NCBI GenBank assembly: GCA_023444095.1
Contig: JAEZRP010000022.1
Coordinates: 330,252 to 394,251, forward strand
Source of the DNA: Bacillota bacterium
GTDB taxonomy: Bacteria > Bacillota > Clostridia > Christensenellales > Aristaeellaceae
Length of the DNA: 64,000 nucleotides
Reading direction: 5' to 3'
Numbering within the stretch: position 1 is the first letter of the stretch; each line of letters starts with the position of its first letter. This document shows positions 8,104 through 16,892 of the stretch, in pieces. The notes under the pieces are model-generated. The model was not told where the DNA came from, ran no database searches, and saw only the letters and a program-made list of their open reading frames with translations. The position numbers and the translations under genes were made by a program.

Positions 8104-9225
8104 ATGGAATCCGTGGCTGCGTACATCGGAAATCTGCTCGCCGGAATGATCACAACCGTCCTCTCGTCACTCGCCCACAACTGGTGGGTGCTCTCGATTT
8201 CCATCGTCACGGCGGTCGCGCTCAAGACCTATGTCGATACCGAAAGGCTTGGGCGTTTTCTGACCCGCAGGACGCGGGTCTCCATCCTGCTCAGCGTCGC
8301 GGTCGGCGCGTTCACCCCCTTCTGCGCCTGCGGAACCATGGCGGTCATCGTCGGCATGCTGACCACCGCGCTTCCGTGGGGGCCGATCATGGCGTTTCTG
8401 ACCTCGTCGCCGCTGATGAGTCCGAACGGGTTTTTGATGACCTCCGGCATCATCAGCCTCCGGTTCGCGGTTGCGCTCACCGCCGCGTCGCTCATGATCG
8501 GCGTGCTTTCAGGCTTCGCCACGCAATGGATCGAGCGGCACACCGGCTTTCTGCGCGGTCAGGCCCGCTATCTGGGCGAAGCGCGGAACGCCTGCGGCTG
8601 CTCGGCCGGTCGTCCGGCGGAAGCGGCGGTCAGGCCGGGCTGCGGTTGCGCCGTGCCCGCGCAATCCTGCGCCGCCGATTGCCGCGCGCAATCTCCCGCC
8701 GTCGAATCCGCCGTTCAAGGCGCGCCCGATGGGGTCTGCTGCGCGGCAGCGCCCCGCGCGAGCGGCGCGGCACTTGCCGGATGGATGGAGAAGGCCAGAT
8801 TGCGCGAGCTGTGGAGCGCCTTTGTGGAGGTTGGCCTCAAGCAGATCCTTCTGTATTTCAGCCTCTTCATCGGCGTCGGATACCTGGTCAACCGATTCGT
8901 GCCCGTGTCCATCGTATCGGCGCTTCTTGGCGCCGATAACCTCGCCGCCGTGCCGCTTTCCTCGGCGATCGGCCTGCCGCTTTATCTGACGACCGAATCC
9001 TCCATCCCCATCATCCAATCCCTTCTCGAAAGCGGCGCCAGCGAAGGGGCAATGCTGGCCTTCGTCGTCTCCGGCTCCGCGACCAGCGCGTGGGTGATCG
9101 CGGGTCTGGCCACCTTCCTGAAAAAGCGGGCGCTGATGCTGTATGTGGCGTATGTGTTTGCAGGCAGTATTCTGACCGGCTACCTTTACGAGTTGATCCT
9201 CCATCTCGCGTCGCGCGCATGGTGA
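8104..9225 (+). CDS. DUF318/ArsP-like permease with Cys-rich loop (metal or metalloid efflux)
   Basis: A 373-residue membrane protein. The N-terminal half has about four helices including the family signature FTPFCACGTMAVIVG (around residues 70-85) and SSPLMSPNGF. A soluble central loop (about residues 158-225) carries around nine cysteines (ACGCS, GCGCA, SCAADC, GVCC). The C-terminal half repeats the helical bundle with LPLYLTTESSIPIIQSLL and SGSATSAWVIAG. The family exports arsenicals (ArsP) or copper/zinc (SO_0444 type), and the Cys-rich loop favours the latter group. Linkage to an ArsR-type repressor supports ion efflux, but the ion is unknown. Confidence 0.85.
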   Translation: MESVAAYIGNLLAGMITTVLSSLAHNWWVLSISIVTAVALKTYVDTERLGRFLTRRTRVSILLSVAVGAFTPFCACGTMAVIVGMLTTALPWGPIMAFLTSSPLMSPNGFLMTSGIISLRFAVALTAASLMIGVLSGFATQWIERHTGFLRGQARYLGEARNACGCSAGRPAEAAVRPGCGCAVPAQSCAADCRAQSPAVESAVQGAPDGVCCAAAPRASGAALAGWMEKARLRELWSAFVEVGLKQILLYFSLFIGVGYLVNRFVPVSIVSALLGADNLAAVPLSSAIGLPLYLTTESSIPIIQSLLESGASEGAMLAFVVSGSATSAWVIAGLATFLKKRALMLYVAYVFAGSILTGYLYELILHLASRAW

Positions 9226-9250
9226 ATCCGAACCCAAATTGCGCCGGGCG

Positions 9251-9895
9251 TCACTTCATCGTCTCCTGCTTGACCTTTCTGTCGATGACGTGCCGGGCGG
9301 CGAGTTCGCTTCTGATCTCCTCCAGCGGGATCCCCATTTCCACCATGAGAACCAGAACGTGATAGGCCAGGTCGGCAATCTCGTAGACGGTGTTCGCGCG
9401 GTCGCCCGCCTTGGCGGAGATGATGACCTCGGTCGACTCCTCGCCGACCTTTTTGAGTATTTTGTCGATGCCCTTCTCAAAGAGGTAGGTGGTGTAGGAA
9501 CCCTCCTTCCGCTCGACGCGGCGGCCTTCGATGAGGGCAAAAAGGCCCTCGAGGGTGAACGGCTCGGCGCCCGCCTCATGGAGAACGTCCTGAAAGCACG
9601 AGTCGGTGCCGAGGTGGCAGGCGGGGCCGTCCTTTGTGACCTCGACAACGAGGGTGTCCCGGTCGCAGTCGGCGACGATCTTCGTGATGTGCTGAACGTT
9701 TCCGGAGGTCTCGCCCTTTCGCCAGAGTGCGCGGCGGGAGCGCGACCAGAAGCAGGTCCTGCCCTCGCGCATGCTGACCTCGAGGCTCTCGCGGTTCATG
9801 TACGCGAGCATCAGCACCTTCTTCGACGAGGCGTCGACGACGATTGCGGGGATGAGCCCGTTCTCTCCAAATTTGATCTGTTCGATATCCAGCAT
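9251..9895 (-). CDS. hisIE: Bifunctional phosphoribosyl-AMP cyclohydrolase / phosphoribosyl-ATP pyrophosphatase
   Basis: It performs steps 2 and 3 of histidine synthesis. Its 214 residues form two fused domains. HisI covers about residues 1-110, with LAYMNRESLEVSM, CFWSRSRRALWRKGETSGN and DCDRDTL. HisE covers about 115-214, with SYTTYLFEKGIDKILKKVGEE and STEVIISAK (a helical NTP-pyrophosphohydrolase). Such fusions are common in Firmicutes and enterics. It is the last gene of the operon and starts on the base next to the hisF stop codon. It converges on the permease gene with only 25 bases between and no obvious terminator. Confidence 0.96.
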   Translation of the reverse strand: MLDIEQIKFGENGLIPAIVVDASSKKVLMLAYMNRESLEVSMREGRTCFWSRSRRALWRKGETSGNVQHITKIVADCDRDTLVVEVTKDGPACHLGTDSCFQDVLHEAGAEPFTLEGLFALIEGRRVERKEGSYTTYLFEKGIDKILKKVGEESTEVIISAKAGDRANTVYEIADLAYHVLVLMVEMGIPLEEIRSELAARHVIDRKVKQETMK

Positions 9896-10657
9896 CTATG
9901 TCCTCCTCATGTTCACGCCCGCGTCCGAAAGCGCCCGCTTGAGGTCCGAGATTCGGACCTCGCCGAAGTGGAAGATCGAGGCGGCAAGCCCCGCGTCGAC
10001 GCCCGGGAGCGCGCGAAACAGTTCGATGAAGTCCGTAATTTTGCCCGCGCCGCCGGAGGCGACGACGGGGACGTCGACCACCGCGCAGACCGCTTCCAGC
10101 ATCTCAAGGTCGAAGCCGCGCTTCACGCCGTCGGTGTCGATGGAATTGAGGACGACCTCCCCCGCGCCGCGCTTCACGCCGTCCCGGAGCCACTGAACGG
10201 CGTCGATGCCCGTGTCGTCGCGCCCGCCGCGCGCGAAGAGCCGGAACCGGCCGTCCACGCGCTTCACGTCCGCGGAGAGCACCACGCACTGATCGCCGTA
10301 CTTTTTGGCGGCCTCGGTGATGAGCGCGGGATTCCGAATCGCGCCGGAATTGACGGAGACCTTATCCGCGCCGCACTTCAGCACCCGGTCGAAGTCCTCC
10401 ACGGCGTTGATGCCCCCGCCGACGGTCAGCGGGATGAAGATCTGGGACGCCACCTCGGTGAGCGCCTCGGTAAAGAGCCTCCTGCCCTCGGCGGAGGCGG
10501 TGATGTCGTAGAACACCAGCTCGTCCGCGCCCTCGTCGTTGTAGAACTTGGCGAGCGCGAGGGGCGAGGAGACGTCCGAAAGCCCCTCGAAGTTCACGCC
10601 CTTCACCACGCGACCGCTTCTGACGTCCAGACATGGGATAATCCGCTTCGTGATCAT
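9896..10657 (-). CDS. hisF: Imidazole glycerol phosphate synthase, cyclase subunit
   Basis: A (beta/alpha)8 barrel of 253 residues that closes the imidazole ring using ammonia from HisH. Typical blocks are MITKRIIPCLDVRSGRVVKG with the catalytic Asp near residue 11, the FYDITAS strand, VGGGINAVEDF, the catalytic LSADVKRV strand and the phosphate-binding VVASGGAGKI. Start and hisA stop overlap as ATGA. The substrate PRFAR is delivered by HisA from the gene just upstream. Confidence 0.97.
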   Translation of the reverse strand: MITKRIIPCLDVRSGRVVKGVNFEGLSDVSSPLALAKFYNDEGADELVFYDITASAEGRRLFTEALTEVASQIFIPLTVGGGINAVEDFDRVLKCGADKVSVNSGAIRNPALITEAAKKYGDQCVVLSADVKRVDGRFRLFARGGRDDTGIDAVQWLRDGVKRGAGEVVLNSIDTDGVKRGFDLEMLEAVCAVVDVPVVASGGAGKITDFIELFRALPGVDAGLAASIFHFGEVRISDLKRALSDAGVNMRRT

Positions 10658-11376
10658 GGTTTCCCTCCCGCGGCAGAAAGCGCGTCCGCCAGTGTGATCT
10701 TCTTTTCGTAGAGCGCCTTTCCGAGGATCGCGCCGTGGATGCCGAGCGCGGCGAGCGATTCGACATCCTCCGTCGTGCTCACGCCCCCGGAGGCGATGAT
10801 GCCGATCGCCGTCCTTTGCGCGAGGTCCGCGTACATCCGGTGGTTCGCGCCCGCGAGCATGCCGTCGCGCGAGATGTCGGTGAGGATGACGGTTTTGACG
10901 CCCAGCTTTTCGAGCCGGGAAAACGCCTGGTCGCAGGTTTCGCTTGTCGTCTGTGTCCAGCCGTGGGTGGCGACATGGCCGTCTTTGATGTCGACGCCGA
11001 CCGCGATCCGCTCGCCGTATGTCTGAAGCATCTCGAGGAGGAAATCCGGGTCGCGCGCGGCGGCGGTTCCGAGGATCACGCGCGAGACGCCCGCGCCGAG
11101 GTAGCGCCTCACGACCTCCGCCGAGCGGATGCCCCCGCCGACCTGCGCGAACAACCCGCTTTCGCAGACCGCGCGGGCGATCACCTCGAAGTTCGGCGTG
11201 CCGCCCGTCTTCGCGCCCTCGAGATCGACCATGTGGATGTGCGTCGCGCCCGCGTCCCGAAAGGAGTTGGCGATCCTGGGAACGTCGTCCGAATAAACGG
11301 TCATCCGCTCGTACGCGCCGCGCGAAAGCCGCACGGCCTGTTTCTCATAGACGTCGACGGCGGGATAGAGGATCAT
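10654..11376 (-). CDS. hisA: Phosphoribosylformimino-5-aminoimidazole carboxamide ribotide isomerase
   Basis: Amadori-type isomerase of 240 residues, a barrel related to HisF. MILYPAVDVYEKQAVRLSRG carries the catalytic Asp, followed by GATHIHMVDLEGAKTG, VGGGIRSAEVVRRYL, a LTDISRDGML strand with the second acid, and GIIASGGVS. The frame stays open far upstream across hisH and hisB, but the ATG at 11376 overlaps the hisH stop (ATGA) and starts the conserved domain. Confidence 0.96.
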   Translation of the reverse strand: MILYPAVDVYEKQAVRLSRGAYERMTVYSDDVPRIANSFRDAGATHIHMVDLEGAKTGGTPNFEVIARAVCESGLFAQVGGGIRSAEVVRRYLGAGVSRVILGTAAARDPDFLLEMLQTYGERIAVGVDIKDGHVATHGWTQTTSETCDQAFSRLEKLGVKTVILTDISRDGMLAGANHRMYADLAQRTAIGIIASGGVSTTEDVESLAALGIHGAILGKALYEKKITLADALSAAGGKP

Positions 11377-11987
11377 GCGCTTACCTCGCAGAACGCGCGC
11401 AGGATATCGAGGCCCACCGCGCCGCTCTTCTCGGGGTGGAACTGCGTGCCCATGACGTTTCCGCGCTCGACCGCCGCCGTGATGGCGATTCCGTACTCCG
11501 CGGTCGCGCAGGTATCGGGTTCGCAGTTCGCGGCGTGGTAGGAGTGCACGAAGTAGACGTGCGCGCCCTCCTTCGTGTGTTTCATGATCTTGCTCGCGCG
11601 CGGGAAGGAGAGCGCGTTCCAGCCGATCTGGGGGACCTTGAGCGCCGATGGGATCAGCGGGCGGATGGCCACGACGGTTCCGGGGATGAGCCCCAGCCCC
11701 GCGTGCCGCCCGTACTCGAGCGATTCTTCGAAGAGAAGCTGCATGCCCAGGCACACGCCGAGGAGCGGCTTCCCCTTGGCGGCCTCCGCGCGGAGGAGAG
11801 GCGCGAGCCCGGTCTCCCGCAGGATGGCCGCCGCGTCGCCGAACGCGCCCACGCCGGGGAGGATGAGGCGGTCGGCGGCTGCGATCGCTTCCGGGTCGCG
11901 CGTGCGCACGGCCTGCGCGCCGATGGCCTTGAGTGAGCTTTCGAGGGAGAAGAGGTTGCCGACGCCGTAATCGATGACCGCGATCAT
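11373..11987 (-). CDS. hisH: Imidazole glycerol phosphate synthase, glutaminase subunit
   Basis: A class-I glutamine amidotransferase of 204 residues that supplies ammonia to HisF. The N-terminus is MIAVIDYGVGNLFSLESSLK. The oxyanion strand is LILPGVGAFGDA. The nucleophile Cys79 lies in GVCLGMQLLFEES, and the His-Glu pair in GTQFHPEKSG. It starts one base after the hisB stop codon and overlaps hisA by four bases, so the HisH-HisF complex partners are made from adjoining cistrons. Confidence 0.97.
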   Translation of the reverse strand: MIAVIDYGVGNLFSLESSLKAIGAQAVRTRDPEAIAAADRLILPGVGAFGDAAAILRETGLAPLLRAEAAKGKPLLGVCLGMQLLFEESLEYGRHAGLGLIPGTVVAIRPLIPSALKVPQIGWNALSFPRASKIMKHTKEGAHVYFVHSYHAANCEPDTCATAEYGIAITAAVERGNVMGTQFHPEKSGAVGLDILRAFCEVSA

Positions 11988-12575
11988 TCAGAGAACCCCC
12001 TTTGTGGACGGCACCTCGCCCGCGCGCGCGGGATCGAGGGATGCAGCCTTTCGGAGCGCGCGCGCGAGGGCCTTGAACTGCGCCTCCGCGATGTGGTGCG
12101 AATTCTCGCCCGCGAGCATCCTGAAGTGGAGCGTGACGCCCGCGTTCTGGGCGAAGGCGTCCAGGAATTCCTTCAGGAGCTGGGTGTCGAACGCGCCGAT
12201 CTTCTCGGTGGGATAGCGGACGTCGGTAAAGTGCCCGCCGCGCCCGGAGACGTCGAGCGCGCACAGGATCAGCGCCTCGTCCATGGGGAGCGCGATGTCG
12301 CCGTAGCGGGCGATGCCGCGCTTTTCCCCCAGCGCGTCCCTGACGGCGCGCCCGAGGCAGATGCCGACGTCCTCGACCGAGTGGTGATCGTCGACCGCCG
12401 TGTCGCCCTTGCAGGAGATGGCGAGGTCGATCCCCGCGTGGCGCGCAAAGAGCGTCAGCATGTGATCGAGGAAGCCAACGCCCGTCGCGATCTCCCCCGC
12501 GCCGCGCCCGTCGAGATCGAGTGTGACAGCGACGTCCGTTTCCGTGGTCCTGCGCGCGATTTCAGCCTTTCTCAT
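11988..12575 (-). CDS. hisB: Imidazoleglycerol-phosphate dehydratase
   Basis: A manganese-dependent dehydratase of 195 residues, the monofunctional short form. The twin metal motifs are VGFLDHMLTLFARH with DDHHSVEDVGICLG in the first half, and ENSHHIAEAQFKALA with the GGHFTDV region in the second. It lacks the N-terminal HAD phosphatase domain found in enterobacterial HisB, so it does not supply the missing histidinol-phosphatase. The start overlaps the hisC stop by four bases (ATGA). Confidence 0.97.
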   Translation of the reverse strand: MRKAEIARRTTETDVAVTLDLDGRGAGEIATGVGFLDHMLTLFARHAGIDLAISCKGDTAVDDHHSVEDVGICLGRAVRDALGEKRGIARYGDIALPMDEALILCALDVSGRGGHFTDVRYPTEKIGAFDTQLLKEFLDAFAQNAGVTLHFRMLAGENSHHIAEAQFKALARALRKAASLDPARAGEVPSTKGVL

Positions 12576-13639
12576 ATCATCCCTCCGAGGATCTCATCGG
12601 TCGCGCGGACGAGCTGTTCCATTTCCTCCGGCGCGCCGATGGTGATCCGGTTCCAGTCCGCGATCTCGGGCTTTGAAAAGTGGCGGATCAGGATGCCCAT
12701 CCCCTTGAGTTTTTCGTAGTAGTCCCCGCCCGGGACGCGGTCGGATTTGGCGAAGATAAAGTTCGCGCGCGAATCCGTGACCGAAAACCCGCGCGCCTCG
12801 AGCGCCGCCTTCGTCCACGCGCGCGTTTTCTGGATTTCGGCGCGGCGCGCGGCGTAGTAGGCATCCGCGTCGATGGCCGCCGCGCCCGCCGCGAGCGTCA
12901 GCCGGTTGATGTTGTAGGGGTTGAGCGAGTAACGGATGCGGTTCATGTCCTCGACGAGCGCCGCGTTCGCCATCAGGTACCCGAGCCGCGCGCCCGCGAG
13001 CGAGCGGGATTTGGAGTAGGTATGGATGACGGCGAGGTTTTCGTACTTGGGGATGAGCGGCACGCAGCTTTCGCCGCCGAAGTCCACGTACGCCTCGTCC
13101 ACGGCGACCACCGAATCGGGGTTCGCGCGGAGGATTTCCTCGATCCCATCGCGCGGGAGGGCGATGCCCGTCGGGGCGTTGGGGTTCGCGATGACGATGG
13201 TGCGATTCAGGCCCAGATAGTCCGCCGGATCAACGGTGAAGTCGGGCCTCACCGGAATCTTTTTGGCAGGGACGCCGAAGAGGTCGGCGTAGACCTCATA
13301 AAAGCCGTAGCTGATCGCGGGAAACGCCACGCCGCGCGCGCGGTCCGCGAAGGCCATGAAGAGGATCGAAAGGATTTCGTCCGAGCCGTTCCCCGGCATG
13401 ACGTTTTCGGGCGCGAGGCCGTAGAACGCCGCGAGCTTTTCCAGGAGCTGCTTCGCCTCGGGGTCGGGATAGAGGTTGAGGCGCGCGGCCTGCCCCGCCT
13501 CGATGGTCCGAATGACCTCCGGCGCGGGCGGGTACGGGGACTCGTTGGTGTTGAGCTTCACGTACTCCCGGTTCTGCGGCTGCTCGCCCGGCACGTAGGC
13601 CACGAGCGAGGCGTGCGCGGGATTCAGAAAGCGGCTCAT
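12572..13639 (-). CDS. hisC: Histidinol-phosphate aminotransferase
   Basis: PLP-dependent fold-type I aminotransferase of 355 residues that makes histidinol phosphate. Landmarks are KLNTNESPYPP at the N-terminus, GNGSDEILSILFMAF, the IANPNAPTG strand, the DEAYVDFGG block and the PLP lysine in HTYSKSRSLAGARLGYL. The frame remains open upstream, but the ATG at 13639 overlaps the hisD stop (ATGA) and begins MSRFLNPAHASLVAYVPG, a normal N-terminus. It is in the operon between hisD and hisB. Confidence 0.96.
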   Translation of the reverse strand: MSRFLNPAHASLVAYVPGEQPQNREYVKLNTNESPYPPAPEVIRTIEAGQAARLNLYPDPEAKQLLEKLAAFYGLAPENVMPGNGSDEILSILFMAFADRARGVAFPAISYGFYEVYADLFGVPAKKIPVRPDFTVDPADYLGLNRTIVIANPNAPTGIALPRDGIEEILRANPDSVVAVDEAYVDFGGESCVPLIPKYENLAVIHTYSKSRSLAGARLGYLMANAALVEDMNRIRYSLNPYNINRLTLAAGAAAIDADAYYAARRAEIQKTRAWTKAALEARGFSVTDSRANFIFAKSDRVPGGDYYEKLKGMGILIRHFSKPEIADWNRITIGAPEEMEQLVRATDEILGGMI

Positions 13640-14913
13640 CGGATGTCCTCCGTGCGGACCAGAACGCTCCGCGCGTGCGCGGTCAGCCCCTCGCGGGCGG
13701 CGAATGTCGCGACCTTTTCGGCGACGAGCGCGAGCGCGTCCTTCGTATAATAGGTGAACTGGGCGCGCTTCACGAAGTCCTCGACGCCCAGCGGGCTCGC
13801 GAACCGGGCGGTGGAGACCGTCGGGAGCGTGTGGTTGGGGCCTGCGAAGTAGTCGCCCAGCGCCTCCGGGCAGTACCGGCCGAGGAACACCGACGCGGCG
13901 TTTCGGACGAGGGGCAGGAGCGCGAAGGGCTCCTCCACGCAGAGCTCGAGGTGCTCCGGGGCGATCTCGTTGGAGGTTTCGGCGGCTTCCGCGAGGTCCT
14001 TGACCACGAAGACGCGGCCGTTCTCTTCGATGGAGGCGCGGGCGATCTCGGCGCGCGAAAGGCGCGCGAGCTGGGTTTCGATCTCGATCGCGACCGCGTC
14101 CGCGAGCGCGCGGCTGTCCGTCACGAGCACCGCCGCGGCGTTCTGGTCGTGCTCCGCCTGGGAGAGCATATCCGCCGCGACGAACGCGGGATTCGACATG
14201 CCGTCCGCGATGATGAGGATCTCGCTCGGCCCGGCGATGATGTCGATGCCCACCTGGCCGAACACCTGCCGCTTCGCCTCCGCGACGTAGACGTTTCCGG
14301 GGCCGACGATCTTGTCCACGCGCGGCACGGACTCGGTCCCGTACGCCATGGCCGCGATCGCCTGCGCGCCGCCCACGCGGAACACGCGCGAGACGCCCGC
14401 GACCTTTCCGGCCGCCAGGATCTCGGGGGCGACCGTGCCGCCGCGCGAGGGGGGCGTACACATGACCACCTCGCCCACGCCCGCGAGCACGGCGGGAATC
14501 ACGTCCATGAGCACCGTCGAGGGGTACGCGGCGGTCCCGCCGGGGATGTACACGCCCGCGCGCGCGAGCGGGATGATCCTCTGGCCGAGGATCACGCCGG
14601 GCGTGTCCGCAATCACATAGCCCTCGCGGATCTGCCGTTTGTGAAAGGCGCGGATGTTCTCCGCCGCCGCCCGGAGGATTTCCATGAATTCCGCGCCCAC
14701 GGCCTCGACCGCCGCAGCGATCTCCTCCTCCGGGACCACGATGCTCGCCGGGCGCGCGCCGTCGAATCGTTCGCTGAGCCGGTAGAGCGCCTCGTCGCCG
14801 TTTTCCCGCACGTCGCGGAGGATCGAGGAGACGACGTCCGCGACGCGCGCGTCCTCCGCCCGCCGGTCGGGCATGCGGGAGGCCGCGAATTTTCCTTCGA
14901 TGATCCGAATCAT
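13636..14913 (-). CDS. hisD: Histidinol dehydrogenase
   Basis: A zinc- and NAD-dependent enzyme that oxidises histidinol to histidine in two steps. It has 425 residues. Visible blocks are PGGTAAYPSTVLMDVIPA, VGGAQAIAAMAYGTESV, KIVGPGNVYVAEAKRQVFG, GPSEILIIADG, the zinc/active-site region QAEHDQNAAAVLVT and APEHLELCVEEPF. The ATG at 14913 overlaps the hisG stop by four bases and is preceded by a purine-rich GAAAG...GAGAG stretch. Confidence 0.97.
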   Translation of the reverse strand: MIRIIEGKFAASRMPDRRAEDARVADVVSSILRDVRENGDEALYRLSERFDGARPASIVVPEEEIAAAVEAVGAEFMEILRAAAENIRAFHKRQIREGYVIADTPGVILGQRIIPLARAGVYIPGGTAAYPSTVLMDVIPAVLAGVGEVVMCTPPSRGGTVAPEILAAGKVAGVSRVFRVGGAQAIAAMAYGTESVPRVDKIVGPGNVYVAEAKRQVFGQVGIDIIAGPSEILIIADGMSNPAFVAADMLSQAEHDQNAAAVLVTDSRALADAVAIEIETQLARLSRAEIARASIEENGRVFVVKDLAEAAETSNEIAPEHLELCVEEPFALLPLVRNAASVFLGRYCPEALGDYFAGPNHTLPTVSTARFASPLGVEDFVKRAQFTYYTKDALALVAEKVATFAAREGLTAHARSVLVRTEDIR

Positions 14914-15533
14914 TTCGATCTCTCCTTTGCGCCGAGCGCTTCCGCGAGGCCCGCGATCTCCGCGTTGTGGAAGCGGTAGCTCGATTTGTTGGCGATGAGC
15001 CGCGCCGAGATGGGACACACGTCCTCGTAGACCTCGAGCTCGTTCTCCCGGAGCGTCGCGCCCGTCTCCACGATGTCGACGATCACGTCCGACATGTTGA
15101 GAAGCGGCGCGAGCTCGATGGAGCCGTTGAGCCGGATCACCTCGATCTCCGCGCTCTTCTGCGCGAAGTGCGCGCGCGCGATGTGCGGAAACTTGGTCGC
15201 CACGCGCAAGGTGCGCGAGGGATCGGGCCGGACGCCCTTTTTCCCCGCCACCGCCACGCGGCACTTGCCGATGCCGAGGTCCGAAAGCTCGTAGACGTCC
15301 GGCTCGTACTCAAGGAGAATGTCCTTGCCCGCGATGCCCACGTCCGCCGCGCCGTATTCCACGTACACGGACACGTCCGAGGGTTTGACCCAGAAGTAGT
15401 TGACGTCCCTTTCCCGGTCCCTGACGACCAGCCGTCGGTCGCCGGGCTCGGGGTCGTAGCCGTAGCCCGCCAGAGCGAGGATCTTCAGGATGTCCTCGCC
15501 GAGCCGGCCCTTGGGAAGCGCGACGTTCAGCAT
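14910..15533 (-). CDS. hisG: ATP phosphoribosyltransferase, short form catalytic subunit
   Basis: It catalyses the committed first step of histidine synthesis. Its 207 residues make it the short HisG, which lacks the C-terminal ACT-like regulatory domain and needs HisZ. Motifs are MLNVALPKGRLGEDILKIL, GAADVGIAGKDILLEYEPDVYE, CRVAVAGKKG and the PRPP loop VDIVETGATLRENEL. It overlaps the end of hisZ by seven bases, consistent with co-assembly of the hetero-octamer. Confidence 0.97.
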   Translation of the reverse strand: MLNVALPKGRLGEDILKILALAGYGYDPEPGDRRLVVRDRERDVNYFWVKPSDVSVYVEYGAADVGIAGKDILLEYEPDVYELSDLGIGKCRVAVAGKKGVRPDPSRTLRVATKFPHIARAHFAQKSAEIEVIRLNGSIELAPLLNMSDVIVDIVETGATLRENELEVYEDVCPISARLIANKSSYRFHNAEIAGLAEALGAKERSK

Positions 15534-16615
15534 TCCATCTCGAACCCCCTTCCGTTCATGCGCACCTTGGAGCGGTAGCGCCCGCCGGAGGGCTCGCCGC
15601 GCTGCACCAGCACGCGCCCGCCCTTCCCGAACATCTCCACGGCGCGCGCGATGTCCGAAACGTCGGTGGTCTCGTCGTAGAGAAGGAGGGTGTCCGCGTC
15701 GTACTCCTCGCTGCCCTGGAGCCGCGATTCGAGCACATCCGGGTACACCGCGAAGCCGACCGCGCCGCCCTTCTTTCCCAGCTTCTCGATCAGCCGGTCG
15801 TAGCGCCCGCCGGAGAGCACGCAGTGGGCGACGCCGTCCGCGTAGCCCTTGAAGATCACCCCGCCGTAGTAGTCCATGTCGTTGATGATCGAAAAATCGA
15901 CGGAGAGGTTCTCTCCCGCGCCGAAGGCCGCGAGGTCGGCCTGCAGGTTTTGAAGCTCCTTGAGCGCGGCGTCCGTCGCCGAATTGATGTTGAGCTGTTC
16001 GAGCGCGGGAAGGCGTTCGGCGAGGGGGCCGTAGCAGTCGATGAGCGCGAGGAGCCGCGCGGCCGCGCCCTCGTCCGCGATGAGCGCCCGAAGCTCGTGC
16101 GCGCTGCGCCTGCCGATCATTTCGAGCGCGCGGTTCGCGTCCTCCCCCGCGAGGCCCGCGTCCGCGAGCAGCGCCTCCACAAAGCCCATGTGCGAGATCG
16201 CAAGCTCCGTCTCCCCGCCGATGGCCGCGAGGCTCAACACCGCCATCCGCGTCACCTCGCAGAGGGCGTAGCGATCGATGACGCCGATGAGCTCGAGGCC
16301 CGCCTGCGTGATCTCCCGGAGCGCGCCCGTCTTTCTGCCCTGCCGGTACACGCTCTCGCGGTAGTACGCCTTGAGCGCCGCCGTCGGCTCCGCGGGCGCG
16401 TTCTTCGCGATGGAGAGGGTCACGTCGGGCTTGAGCGCCATCAGCCGCCCGTCCGGGCCGGTGAACGAGACGATGGGCTCCCCCCGCAGAAAGCTCCGGT
16501 AGCGCGCGTAAAAATCGTATTCCTCAAAGGTGCTGGTCTTGTAGCGCGCGTATCCGTACTTTTCGTACACGTCGCCCAGCTCCGCGAGAAGTCTGTCCTC
16601 GGCATACTGCCCCAT
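15527..16615 (-). CDS. hisZ: ATP phosphoribosyltransferase regulatory subunit
   Basis: A histidyl-tRNA-synthetase paralogue without tRNA charging that activates short HisG and mediates histidine feedback. It has 362 residues. HisRS-like motif 2 (SFTGPDGRLMALKPDVTLSI) is present, with YYRESVYRQG and GGRYDRLIEKLGKKGGAVGF. Two in-frame ATGs lie six bases apart. GGAGG is one base from the first (16621) but seven from the second (16615), which I take as the start. It is the first gene of the operon, and its promoter lies just upstream. Confidence 0.94.
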   Translation of the reverse strand: MGQYAEDRLLAELGDVYEKYGYARYKTSTFEEYDFYARYRSFLRGEPIVSFTGPDGRLMALKPDVTLSIAKNAPAEPTAALKAYYRESVYRQGRKTGALREITQAGLELIGVIDRYALCEVTRMAVLSLAAIGGETELAISHMGFVEALLADAGLAGEDANRALEMIGRRSAHELRALIADEGAAARLLALIDCYGPLAERLPALEQLNINSATDAALKELQNLQADLAAFGAGENLSVDFSIINDMDYYGGVIFKGYADGVAHCVLSGGRYDRLIEKLGKKGGAVGFAVYPDVLESRLQGSEEYDADTLLLYDETTDVSDIARAVEMFGKGGRVLVQRGEPSGGRYRSKVRMNGRGFEMEC

Positions 16616-16642
16616 TTCCATCCCTCCGGGTCCGTTTTCCGC

Positions 16643-16671
16643 ATTCTACCACGCTTTATCGCGGTAGTCAA
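16643..16671 (-). promoter_or_regulatory. his operon promoter with overlapping inverted repeats
   Basis: On the minus strand: TTGACT (16666-16671), 17-base spacer, TAGAAT (16643-16648). CTACCACGC and GCGGTAG form an interrupted inverted repeat covering the spacer, and a looser CTTTA...TAAAG pair spans the -35 region. A repressor such as a HisR/YerC-type TrpR-family protein could bind, but none is encoded here. Confidence 0.7.
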
Positions 16672-16733
16672 GTAAAGTGTTAGCGCAGTAAACCGATCGG
16701 GTTGTGAAAATTCGCTCGCGCCCATCGGGACAT

Positions 16734-16764
16734 AAAAAAGACCCGGACGATGAAAGTCCGGGTC
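16734..16764 (-). terminator. Rho-independent terminator downstream of the YkvI-like gene
   Basis: GACCCGGAC and GTCCGGGTC form a perfect 9-bp stem with a seven-base loop, followed on the minus strand by six Ts. It lies about 130 bases beyond the membrane-protein gene and shields the his promoter from read-through. Confidence 0.9.
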
Positions 16765-16892
16765 AAGAAGCAATGCGGATTGATCTCCCGCTCATTCGGA
16801 GCGCGCGCGGAATCGTCCGCTGGTGATGCTCTCCGCAAGCGGTTCCGGCTCCGAGCCTTCCGCCCCATGGGAGCGCGCCAAGAGAAATCCGT

